This document shows positions 1 through 7,560 of a stretch of DNA of 47,713 bases, one piece after another. Position numbers and translations under genes: made by a program. This DNA is from Chlorobiota bacterium (lineage in GTDB: Bacteria; Bacteroidota; Bacteroidia; Bacteroidales; Marinilabiliaceae). The stretch is taken from the NCBI GenBank assembly GCA_013153405.1, contig JAADEM010000115.1, positions 1 through 47,713 on the forward strand. The letters are read 5' to 3'. Every line of letters begins with the position of its first letter. The stretch's first letter is position 1. The notes beneath the pieces are model-generated. The model ran no database searches. It was not told the origin of the DNA and saw nothing but the letters and a program-made list of their open reading frames with translations.

Positions 1-90
1 CAAAAAGAAGGCCATGGCTTGATGGTATCTTTGCTCAAATTGATAACATAAGCCCCCCTTTTTCATACTCTAATGCATAATGCGGGTTAA

Positions 91-115
91 ATATACGGAG
101 ATATGGGCCGTATAT
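91..115. repeat. Small inverted repeat downstream of the minus-strand gene cluster
   Basis: ATATACGG at 91-98 is the exact reverse complement of CCGTATAT at 108-115, with a 9-nt loop. It lies about 110 bp past the stop of the last minus-strand gene. Read on the minus strand it is followed only by a short T run, so it could be a weak terminator or an operator. Nothing else was recognised in bases 1-221. Confidence 0.3.
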
Positions 116-221
116 GTGCTAAAAATGTTGTTTTTATACGGAAAGTTTTTTTCATAATGTTTTTTATGTACAGGTTTTAATTATCACATAAAATGCCTTA
201 TATCAAAAATATAATTTGGGA

Positions 222-1220
222 CTACCGGTTCTTCTTATCAAAAGCAGCATCAAAAGCCACATTAGATGGAGGGAAATCTACCCTACGAACGAAATCGCAA
301 GCTTCGCGGGCACCGTATTCACGGTCCATGCCAATATCTTCCCACTCTACCGAAAGGGGCCCATTGTAGTTGATGCGGTTCAGTGCTCTCATTATCTCTT
401 CAAAATTTATCTTACCCCGTCCGAGGCTGCGGAAGTCCCAGAAACGACGGCTGTCACCAAAGTTGGTATGTCCACCGAAGACGCCTGCTTCGACAGGTCT
501 GTCGCTCCAACCCACATCTTTCATGTGAACATGGAATATCCTGTCGCCGAACTTATCGATGAACTTCACATAGTCAACTCCCTGGTAGCCCATGTGCGAG
601 GGGTCGTAGTTGAACCCGAACGAAGGATGGTTGTTGATTGCCTCAAGAGCACGTTCGGCAGAAACTATATCGAAAGCGATTTCGGTGGGATGCACTTCAA
701 GGCCGAATTTTATTCCAAGCTTTTGAAATTCATCCATAATGGGAGTCCAGCGTTTGGCAAAATCGGCAAAGCCGGCTTCTATCATCTCCTCTGTAACGGG
801 AGGAAAGGAGTAAAGCAAATGCCAGATGGAGCTTCCCGTGAAGCCGTTTACAATCTTCACACCGAGGCGTTTGGCTGCATTAGCTGTTTTTATCACCTCC
901 TCAGCCGCACGCTGTCGCACACCTTCCGGATCGCCGTCGCCCCAGATATAATCAGGCAGAATACTTTTATGGCGTTTATCAATCAAATCGCATACTGCCT
1001 GTCCTACGAGATGGTTTGAAATGGCGTAAACCTTTAATCCGTATCTATGCAGGGTTTCCAGCTTTTGCTCGATGTAAAAATCATCAGCTTTAGCTACTTC
1101 AAAATGATCGCCCCAGCAGGCGAGCTCGAGCCCGTCGTATCCGAATTCTTTGGCTTTCTTGCAAATCGTCTCAAACGGAAGGTCGGCCCACTGCCCCGTG
1201 AATAATGTTACCGGTCTCAT
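222..1220 (-). CDS. Cytoplasmic sugar phosphate isomerase/epimerase (xylose-isomerase-like TIM barrel)
   Basis: This 332-aa protein has no signal peptide and belongs to the AP-endonuclease-2/xylose isomerase-like TIM-barrel superfamily (IolE, hexulose epimerase and similar). Likely divalent-metal ligands are E175 in GLEVHPTE, D206 in NYDPSHMG, H232 in HVHMKD and E292 in SVEWED, each at the end of a barrel strand as the family expects. Such enzymes isomerise, epimerise or dehydrate free or phosphorylated sugars and keto-sugars; the substrate cannot be read from sequence. It points the same way as the 9078-1945 operon but is separated from it by 724 bp of repeats, so it may need its own promoter. 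Its 5' side carries a tandem 8-bp repeat at 1223-1270. Family confidence is high and reaction confidence low. Confidence 0.9.
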   Translation of the reverse strand: MRPVTLFTGQWADLPFETICKKAKEFGYDGLELACWGDHFEVAKADDFYIEQKLETLHRYGLKVYAISNHLVGQAVCDLIDKRHKSILPDYIWGDGDPEGVRQRAAEEVIKTANAAKRLGVKIVNGFTGSSIWHLLYSFPPVTEEMIEAGFADFAKRWTPIMDEFQKLGIKFGLEVHPTEIAFDIVSAERALEAINNHPSFGFNYDPSHMGYQGVDYVKFIDKFGDRIFHVHMKDVGWSDRPVEAGVFGGHTNFGDSRRFWDFRSLGRGKINFEEIMRALNRINYNGPLSVEWEDIGMDREYGAREACDFVRRVDFPPSNVAFDAAFDKKNR

Positions 1221-1222
1221 GA

Positions 1223-1270
1223 TATTAAAGTGTTATATGGTTAAAGTGTTACATTGTTAAATGGTTAATT
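1223..1270 (-). repeat. 8-bp tandem repeat abutting a start codon
   Basis: Read on the minus strand, six degenerate octamers of the form NTNTAACM lie end to end, including ATTTAACA, ATGTAACA, CTTTAACC and ATATAACA. They stop two bases before the ATG of the isomerase gene. The same unit and period occur before two other genes in this window, at 22932-22955 and 40282-40329. Confidence 0.7.
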
Positions 1271-1304
1271 ATCCAAACGTTCCCCTCAAAGGGTAGGTTT
1301 GGGA

Positions 1305-1380
1305 TTTTGTCACAATTTTTGTGTATGCTACGCAAAACAAAAATGTACGCCAAAACCAATTTCTTTTCTTTGTTTGGCAT
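1305..1380. repeat. Direct repeat, copy 1 (TTGTCACA...TTTGGCAT)
   Basis: This copy matches 1475-1548 almost base for base, with shared blocks GTGTATGCTACGC, ACAAAAATGT, CGCCAAA and CCAATTTCTTTTCTTTG. A diverged copy lies near 46673-46720 and a short inverted piece at 24330-24358. It is non-coding. Confidence 0.8.
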
Positions 1381-1474
1381 CCCCGGGATGCTCCCGGGCG
1401 TAGAATATGCTGCCCTTACAGGGCTCTCATTTACTTTATCCTCTTCGATTCCTTCTTTAAGGCTCGGTTCTGAG

Positions 1475-1548
1475 TTTGTCACATTTTTGTGTATGCTACG
1501 CAGGACAAAAATGTGCGCCAAAGCCAATTTCTTTTCTTTGTTTGACAT
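1475..1548. repeat. Direct repeat, copy 2
   Basis: This is the second copy of the element at 1305-1380. It ends exactly where the GAGGATGTCC-ended element begins, and the same junction occurs inverted in cluster B near 24329. That suggests the two parts move or duplicate together. Confidence 0.8.
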
Positions 1549-1707
1549 GAGGATGTCCAAATGTCATCATTCCGAACGAAGTGAAGCCTGCCTGCCGTAA
1601 CACGGCGCAGGCAGGGAATCTCTCGATTCTCAAGTATTTAAAATCAAGAGATTGCTTCGTCGTTCCTCCTCGCAATGACGTTGTTGTTTTACTTTTTGGA
1701 CATCCTC
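1549..1707. mobile_element. MITE-like element copy A with inverted ends
   Basis: The left end GAGGATGTCCAAA (1549-1561) is the reverse complement of the right end TTTGGACATCCTC (1695-1707). The interior has two arms, TCATTCCGAACGAAGTGAAG and GCTTCGTCGTTCCTCCTCGC, that belong to a repeat type ending in GCAATGACG. It encodes no transposase. Related copies are at 23988-24328 (inverted) and 46742-46872. Mobility is inferred from the inverted ends and copy number only. Confidence 0.65.
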
Positions 1708-1944
1708 GTAGAGTATGGCACCCTTACGGGGCTTTCCATTGATTTATCTTCTTCATTTCCCTCTTTAGGGGCTGTCCCATTGTTTACCTCGATCTATCTC
1801 CCCTCCTGGCCAATCGGATCTACCTGGAAGTTAGACAGGCATGGGTTAGGAGGTAAATGTCCCTAGGGCTGTGGAGCAGCTTCTTCAGACCTTTAAATTT
1901 TCCAAAGCGAAGCGACGAAGATTTAAACTATCAAACCAACAGCC

Positions 1945-3492
1945 TTACAACTCCGCTGCTGCTTTCCTAAGATAACCAATCGATTCTCTGATATCCGGAA
2001 CCGGATTATCCCAGTTGTACTCATACTCAATGGTCATCACGCCTTTAAAGCCCTGCCTTTTCAGTTCTTTCAGAATAGCTGGAATGTCAGCTTTGCCGGT
2101 ACCAATGGGCACTGTATGTGCCTTAAGGTTATCAAATTCACTCATATCCTTAATATGAAGTGAGATCAGATGACCGTCAAGAATTTTGTAACCCTTAACC
2201 GGATCAATTCCCGAACGCATCCAATGACCGTTATCCACACAAGCACCAATCATTTCCGAACGGTCATCAAGTACTTTCATTACCGTTTCGGGCTGCCAGT
2301 AACGAGTAGGCCGTGCATGATCGTGAATGCCAACCTTTATGCCGTATACATTGGCCAGACTATCAACCATAGGTACTTCATCATATGGCGGTTCTGTGTT
2401 AAGAGTCTCCACTCCCATCTCTTTAGCAAATTCAAATATCTGCTTCCACTCTTCCGGGTTCTTGCCTGTCACTACTCCATAAGCAATCATTTTTATTCCG
2501 TAATGATCAAGTATATCCTTCATCTTTTTACGGGTTGCATCGTCAGCAGTGAAATGAGTTGTTACTTCTGAAAGTCCGCCAATCTTCTGTCCCGGATATG
2601 CCTCGATATATTTTAGTCCAAGCTCTTTGGTAAACTTTACTGCTTCAACAAATGAAAACTTACGGAACGACCAGGCCTGAACCGCAAGTTTCCATCCGTT
2701 TTTCTCCAACGGGTCTGCACCTGCTATTTTCATAAGTGGCGTTTTTGTATCCTGCTCTTTTAATTCTCTAATCCAGATATTACGGTATTGTACCGGGTTG
2801 CCATGATCCTGCAACTGAAGAGGCAATTTTGCCTCGTGCCAGCTGTAATGAGGAATACCATTATAAAGTGTAGGCCCTTCAATTTTAACATGGTTCTGTA
2901 TAAGCACACCGTTATGAATTACCGTAATGTAAGCCGGTTCTATGAGCTCTTTGTCGCCATTGAAACGAGGTGCAGTAAAAAAGATATCGTAGGTCTGCCA
3001 TTTACCCGGAGGTCTGCTTGCATTCACAAGCGGAGCGTATTGTTTGTAAATACTTCCTGCCTGTCCGTTGTAATAAGTTTCGTTATTGTATGAATCGAGA
3101 ACCTGAACCTCATACAATCCCATCAGGAACACCCCGCTGTTTCCTCTGGCCTGTCCGTAACCTGCAATCTTTTTCGGAGTTTTCCACTCGATGTGCAACT
3201 GACAATCGCCGAAAGCCTGTTTTGTTCTTACATATCCGGTACCTTTTACCGTAATAAGTGTTTTACCGGCTTTCCACTTCAATGGTTCTCCGTTGGCCTG
3301 CTCCCACTTTACAGCATCATTTTTACCTGAATACAAAATAACGGCATCTCCGGGAGGAGCATTGCATTTCTTTGCTGGCGTAACAATTTCAGGTTTGTGA
3401 CGCCAGTCTTCGGTATCTTCAGGTTTTAGTTTTTGTCCGTATGTAAGCTGCACAGTCAACAGCATGAACAACAACAATATCAACTTATTCAT
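1945..3492 (-). CDS. Exported DUF1080 (3-keto-disaccharide hydrolase-like) domain fused to a sugar isomerase TIM barrel
   Basis: This 515-aa protein starts with a signal peptide (residues 1-19, cleavage near YGQ). Residues about 45-245 form a DUF1080 concanavalin-like domain, shown by RGNSGVFLMGLYEVQVLDS and LQLQDHGNPVQYRNIWIREL. Residues about 265-515 form a xylose-isomerase-like TIM barrel with likely metal ligands E367, D420 (ACVDNGHW), H446 (SLHIKD) and E489 (MTIEYEY). DUF1080 proteins act on 3-keto-glycosides, so a fused isomerase would process the released keto-sugar or enolic product in the periplasm. It is the last gene of a five-gene run, 15 bp after the ThuA-like gene. Domain calls are solid; the joint reaction is inference. 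Confidence 0.9.
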   Translation of the reverse strand: MNKLILLLFMLLTVQLTYGQKLKPEDTEDWRHKPEIVTPAKKCNAPPGDAVILYSGKNDAVKWEQANGEPLKWKAGKTLITVKGTGYVRTKQAFGDCQLHIEWKTPKKIAGYGQARGNSGVFLMGLYEVQVLDSYNNETYYNGQAGSIYKQYAPLVNASRPPGKWQTYDIFFTAPRFNGDKELIEPAYITVIHNGVLIQNHVKIEGPTLYNGIPHYSWHEAKLPLQLQDHGNPVQYRNIWIRELKEQDTKTPLMKIAGADPLEKNGWKLAVQAWSFRKFSFVEAVKFTKELGLKYIEAYPGQKIGGLSEVTTHFTADDATRKKMKDILDHYGIKMIAYGVVTGKNPEEWKQIFEFAKEMGVETLNTEPPYDEVPMVDSLANVYGIKVGIHDHARPTRYWQPETVMKVLDDRSEMIGACVDNGHWMRSGIDPVKGYKILDGHLISLHIKDMSEFDNLKAHTVPIGTGKADIPAILKELKRQGFKGVMTIEYEYNWDNPVPDIRESIGYLRKAAAEL

Positions 3493-3507
3493 TTGAAATA
3501 TCTGTTT

Positions 3508-4722
3508 TTATTTATTTAAACTCGATTTTATTCTTTCCAATGCAAATCTTGCCATATCGGCAGTCTTTTCGTTCTCTTTCAGTTTTTCAAGAACAGGAAT
3601 ACTCTTTTCTGTACCAATACTGCTCAGGTCACGGCACAGATAGTTTTTGCACTCAATTGTTGCATCATCCGATTGCATCACCTCCAGTATTTTATCTTCA
3701 AACACTGCAAGTTTTTGCTTATTCCCCTTTGCTTTTCTAATCCTGTTGCTTATAAGATACAGAAACTTCTCCGGCTTACCGTATTCATAGTTTTTTGCAT
3801 TGACAAACAGGTCATTGAGTGAATAGAACTTGTAATTGGGAAGGACAAAAGCAGCAGCAATATTCGGAAGATCTTCAGGCAGTTGCTGAGTAACCTGACC
3901 CGTAGCGGCCCATTCGGCTCCCCGCTGAACGGCAAGTATCAAACCCGCATCCTGAAGAGCAGCCGGAGATGCACCCTCTTTCAGACATCCAATAAAAACA
4001 CTGAACACTCTTCCTTTTCCAAAAACATTCTCAGCCATAACCGGCATATTCTTGCCATTCCCACCCGATTTACGGTTTGCATAAGCCATAGCCAAAACAG
4101 TAACACTATCGGACAAAAGCTTAAGGTCGGAATGCAATACGTCGGCAAGATGCAACCACCTATGGTTCATTCCTTCAAAAACAGGTCCTCCGCTACCTGT
4201 AACCTGAATTACAAAATCATGAACAGCAGTAGTCGCATTCACCGTATCATTTATACTCTCATAAGTCATAATCTCACCATTGCCATTCAGGTACATGTAA
4301 GGAGCAGCTGAATTATCCCTGTTTCCGCCTATACCAATTAATCTGCCATACTCATCCCAATCGGGAAAAGCATATGCAGATTCTCCAAAAACCAACACAC
4401 CTCCTCCGTCTTTTACATATTTCACAAAGCGTTCTCTTGTTTCAGACGGCCATTTTTCCCCGATGTAATCGAGAACAACGACATCGAATGAAGTAAAGTC
4501 AGGCGAATAGATGCTCATATCCTGTCCCTCCGCAGGGCTTTCAGCAATCTCAACATTAAATTTTCCGCTGTTTTCAAGTATTTTCTGCAATGCAGACTTA
4601 GCTGTATTCCCACTCCCGTCCGGTCCCGTAACAATCAAAGCTCTGAGCTTATTATCACTACAACCGTTAAGCAACATCAAAGAGACAACAGCAATTGTTA
4701 CCAGGTTTAATATATTTTTCAT
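3508..4722 (-). CDS. ThuA-like lipoprotein with C-terminal helical region
   Basis: This 404-aa protein starts with a lipoprotein signal, with lipobox LLNGC at residues 17-21. Residues about 27-275 resemble the ThuA (trehalose-utilisation) glutamine-amidotransferase-like fold: an N-terminal strand RALIVTGPDGSG, the element FDVVVLDYIGEKW, and KDGGGVLVFGESAYAFP. The C-terminal 110 residues look like HEAT-type helices (IGTEKSIPVLEKLKENEK). ThuA-like proteins commonly accompany Gfo/Idh/MocA and DUF1080 genes in Bacteroidota, and their reaction is not settled. It lies between a Tat dehydrogenase and the DUF1080-isomerase fusion with short gaps, so an operon is likely. It probably sits on the periplasmic face of a membrane. 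Confidence 0.8.
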   Translation of the reverse strand: MKNILNLVTIAVVSLMLLNGCSDNKLRALIVTGPDGSGNTAKSALQKILENSGKFNVEIAESPAEGQDMSIYSPDFTSFDVVVLDYIGEKWPSETRERFVKYVKDGGGVLVFGESAYAFPDWDEYGRLIGIGGNRDNSAAPYMYLNGNGEIMTYESINDTVNATTAVHDFVIQVTGSGGPVFEGMNHRWLHLADVLHSDLKLLSDSVTVLAMAYANRKSGGNGKNMPVMAENVFGKGRVFSVFIGCLKEGASPAALQDAGLILAVQRGAEWAATGQVTQQLPEDLPNIAAAFVLPNYKFYSLNDLFVNAKNYEYGKPEKFLYLISNRIRKAKGNKQKLAVFEDKILEVMQSDDATIECKNYLCRDLSSIGTEKSIPVLEKLKENEKTADMARFALERIKSSLNK

Positions 4723-4768
4723 TGTTAATTTATTTTATCCTATTATTCTTTTGAGAACCTTATCCTGA

Positions 4769-6124
4769 TTAAATTTCAGGAATCCGCCATGGCTCCCTGA
4801 ACGGCCTGCTTAGTAAACGGTTTGCATAATCACTGTTTGTGAATGTCTCTGTTTTCCTGTCCCACAGAAGCTCCTGTTCTGTCATCATTGCTATTTCACC
4901 TGTAAGTGCAACACTGATAGAGTTGTGAGCAGTTTCAACCGGAGTTATGGTTTTTTTCCTTGTTTTGATACAATCGAGGAAATTCTGCCAGTGATCTTTA
5001 CTGTCATAAAGTTTTATTTTCAACTCTTCTTCGGGAACTTTCAGCAATTCAGGGTCTGAAGCCCACAATCCGCTACGGTTTACCTGTATCCAACCATTCT
5101 CACCAAACCACACAGGCCCCATACCATAATTCTGAGCACCTACCTTGGGCCAAAGTCCGTTCCTGCGCTTATCCACAAAATACCTTGCATTAGCAATTGT
5201 CATCGGAAGCCCGTTTTCATACTCTGCTTCTATCAGATACTCGACAGGCACATTGTAGATGCCATTGACAGGATAAATACCTTTACCTTTTATCTTCACC
5301 GGCGACTTATCGTCAAAGCCAAGTCCCCAGTGAGCAATATCAACGTGGTGTCCGGCCCAGTCGGTAAGCTGACCTCCCGAATAATCAAGTATCCATCTCC
5401 AATTGAAATGAAGCACACCTCTGAATGGCACTTTAGGAGCAGGTCCGAGCCACAGGTCCCAATCAACTCCTTCGGGAACAGGCTTTACAGGCGGTGTGCC
5501 TATCGACTGCCTTCCGTCAGGCAGGCCAACCTCCACATGTGTAATCTTTCCCAACACACCGTTTCGTACGAGCTCGGCAGCTCTTTTGAAGTTTGGAACC
5601 GACCTCTGCCAGCTTCCGGTTTGCCATATCACGTTGTTTTTCTGAACTGCATCAACTATGGCACGCCCCTCCTTAATGGTTCGTGACAAGGGTTTCTCTC
5701 CGTAAATATCAAGTCCCTTATTGGCTGCAGTAACTGCAATTATGCTATGCCAGTGATCGGGAAGAGCCAGGATAACCGCATCAAGTTTTTCATTATCAAA
5801 AAAATCAATAAAATCTTTATAAATACGAGCGTCATTATTCCCATAATGTTTATCAATTCTGGCTTTTGTTGAGATCAATCGTCGGTTGTCGACATCGCAT
5901 GCAGCAACAACTCTTGTCTCCTTTTTCTGCAGGAACTGTTTCATATCATAATTCCCCATACCACCCGAACCTACCAGTCCCATAACTATACGATCGCTGG
6001 GCGGCACGGCACCGTTCAATCCAAGCACAGAAGCCGGAACCACTGTAGGAAAAAGAGATGCTCCTGCCGTAACAGCCGCACCTCGTTTCAGAAATGATCT
6101 TCTTGATAATTTACTTTTCGACAT
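4769..6124 (-). CDS. Tat-exported Gfo/Idh/MocA family oxidoreductase
   Basis: The start is taken at 6124 (451 aa) because the twin-arginine signal SRRSFLKRG then begins at residue 7; an in-frame ATG nine codons upstream is less likely. After the signal (1-35) comes a Rossmann NAD(P) site, VMGLVGSGGMGNYD (47-60), and the family lysine K144 in GEKP. A C-terminal alpha/beta domain contains NWRWILDYSGGQLTDWAGHH, typical of the large Bacteroidota and planctomycete subgroup. Folding before Tat export implies that the cofactor travels bound to the enzyme. Related exported enzymes oxidise or reduce sugars, often at C3. It is the third gene of the operon, next to a second Tat dehydrogenase. The substrate is unknown. 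Confidence 0.92.
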   Translation of the reverse strand: MSKSKLSRRSFLKRGAAVTAGASLFPTVVPASVLGLNGAVPPSDRIVMGLVGSGGMGNYDMKQFLQKKETRVVAACDVDNRRLISTKARIDKHYGNNDARIYKDFIDFFDNEKLDAVILALPDHWHSIIAVTAANKGLDIYGEKPLSRTIKEGRAIVDAVQKNNVIWQTGSWQRSVPNFKRAAELVRNGVLGKITHVEVGLPDGRQSIGTPPVKPVPEGVDWDLWLGPAPKVPFRGVLHFNWRWILDYSGGQLTDWAGHHVDIAHWGLGFDDKSPVKIKGKGIYPVNGIYNVPVEYLIEAEYENGLPMTIANARYFVDKRRNGLWPKVGAQNYGMGPVWFGENGWIQVNRSGLWASDPELLKVPEEELKIKLYDSKDHWQNFLDCIKTRKKTITPVETAHNSISVALTGEIAMMTEQELLWDRKTETFTNSDYANRLLSRPFREPWRIPEI

Positions 6125-6181
6125 TTGAATAAATTTATAATGTGAGCTCAAAATGATTCCAACATACTTATAATAACAGTA

Positions 6182-7531
6182 TCATACCTTTATGGGAGTA
6201 CCCGGCAACGGTACAGTTTCGAACTTTACCATATCGTCGACATCTCCCATGACCACTTTTTCTGGTCCCAATTTAAGGTCTGAGCTCATAATCTCGTCCC
6301 AGGTAATCCTTTTCCCGGTATAAGCCGATTCACGACCCATAATGGCGGTAAGATTTGAAATCGCGGTTGTTTCTGCCGTATTCACATAAATATTGGTTCT
6401 TATTGCAGTTATCAGATGAATATGCTCCTGAACATATTCTGTTATTCTTCCTTTTTTAACAGGATTTCCGTCTTTGTCTTTCGGATATTCATACTCCCAT
6501 ATTACATTTCCATCGTGGTCAAAAATTTTATCAATGCAGTTTGTATATCCCTTAGTTCCCACAATCATCTCTCCCACACCATTAGTACAGTTGTCGATCT
6601 GACGGCTCATACTATGTGAAAATTTACCTTTACCGTAACTGAAATCAACACTAAAAAAATCGTACTGATTACCGGTCACTCTTCGTGCCCTGCCGCCATA
6701 GCCCAGTGCCCATTCGGGATGAGTACCCATAAACCAGTTCACAACATCGATATTGTGAATATGTGTATCAAGAAAATGATCACCACTAAGCCAGATAAAA
6801 TTATTCCAGTTTCGAATCATATACTCCATATCGTTCCATTCCGGTTGTCGGCGACGGAACCAAACATGTTCCTGATTCCAGAAAGCCTTGGCTGCCAATA
6901 ATTCACCAATGGCACCGTTAGCCACCTGCTCATATGTTTTTATATAAGATTTCTGATGACGTCGCTGGGTACCTGTAACCACATTCAGTCCCAGGGTTTT
7001 TGCAGTTCGTGCGGTTGCTATTATCTGTCTTATGCCCACAGGATCAACAGCAACCGGTTTCTCCATAAAAACATGTTTTCGGGCTTCCACCGCCGCCTTA
7101 AACATTTCGGGGCGGAAATAGGGCGGTGTTACCAGCAGCACCACATCCACATCGGTTTCCATTACTCTTTTGTATGCGTCGAGGCCGGTAAAACATCTGT
7201 CATCGGTAATATCCATGTTATATTTGCGCAACCTTGCACGAACCGCCTCTATTTTTTCAGGAAAAACATCGGCAAGGGCACCTACCTTTAGGTGAGGTCC
7301 GGAACTGAGGAAATTCATAAGCGCACCCGTTCCCCGGTTACCACAACCAATAAGGCCCACTTTCAGTTCTTTTCCGTCGGGAGCATGATTTGCCAGAGGA
7401 GGCAGCCCAAGCTCTTCATATGATTTCTTTTTGCTGCACGAAGAGAGCATTCCTCCTGCCACAAGACCTACAGCGCCGGCCAATGCAGTATTTTCTATAA
7501 ACTTCCGGCGATTTATATTTTTTTTACTCAT
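6182..7531 (-). CDS. Tat-lipoprotein Gfo/Idh/MocA family oxidoreductase
   Basis: This 449-aa protein has both a twin-arginine motif, NRRKFIEN (residues 7-14), and a lipobox, LSSC with Cys32, so it is probably exported folded and lipid-anchored. The nucleotide site is LKVGLIGCGNRGTGA (56-70), the conserved lysine is K158 in MEKP, and the C-terminal domain includes SGDHFLDTHIHNIDVVNWFMG. That histidine-rich motif marks the metal- or substrate-binding region in this subgroup. It is only distantly similar to the neighbouring dehydrogenase, so the two likely act on different sugars or different positions. It sits 29 bp after the cytochrome-SUMF1 gene. Confidence 0.92.
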   Translation of the reverse strand: MSKKNINRRKFIENTALAGAVGLVAGGMLSSCSKKKSYEELGLPPLANHAPDGKELKVGLIGCGNRGTGALMNFLSSGPHLKVGALADVFPEKIEAVRARLRKYNMDITDDRCFTGLDAYKRVMETDVDVVLLVTPPYFRPEMFKAAVEARKHVFMEKPVAVDPVGIRQIIATARTAKTLGLNVVTGTQRRHQKSYIKTYEQVANGAIGELLAAKAFWNQEHVWFRRRQPEWNDMEYMIRNWNNFIWLSGDHFLDTHIHNIDVVNWFMGTHPEWALGYGGRARRVTGNQYDFFSVDFSYGKGKFSHSMSRQIDNCTNGVGEMIVGTKGYTNCIDKIFDHDGNVIWEYEYPKDKDGNPVKKGRITEYVQEHIHLITAIRTNIYVNTAETTAISNLTAIMGRESAYTGKRITWDEIMSSDLKLGPEKVVMGDVDDMVKFETVPLPGTPIKV

Positions 7532-7560
7532 GATTTATAAAATTTTGAATATTCTGCTAT

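Larger units (their letters stand above)
1221..1944. repeat. Gene-free repeat cluster A between isomerase and DUF1080 fusion genes
   Basis: This 724-bp gap holds no credible gene. It contains the octamer array (1223-1270), a roughly 74-bp direct repeat (1305-1380 and 1475-1548), two hairpin repeats (1401-1427 and 1708-1736), the inverted-ended element at 1549-1707, and a segment at 1886-1928 that recurs inverted at 23916-23959. Open frames on both strands are translations of these repeats. Confidence 0.8.

Noticed and set aside
216..1019. 267-aa open frame on the plus strand
   Set aside because: It lies wholly antisense to the isomerase gene, has no family signature, and its composition is that of a shadow frame.
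1249..1600. Overlapping open frames on both strands, one with a twice-repeated NKEKKL peptide
   Set aside because: The peptide repeat is only the translation of the 74-bp DNA direct repeat. Frames exist on both strands and there is no start signal.
1675..1866. 63-aa plus-strand frame
   Set aside because: It begins inside the inverted-ended element and runs through the hairpin repeat, so it is not a plausible gene.
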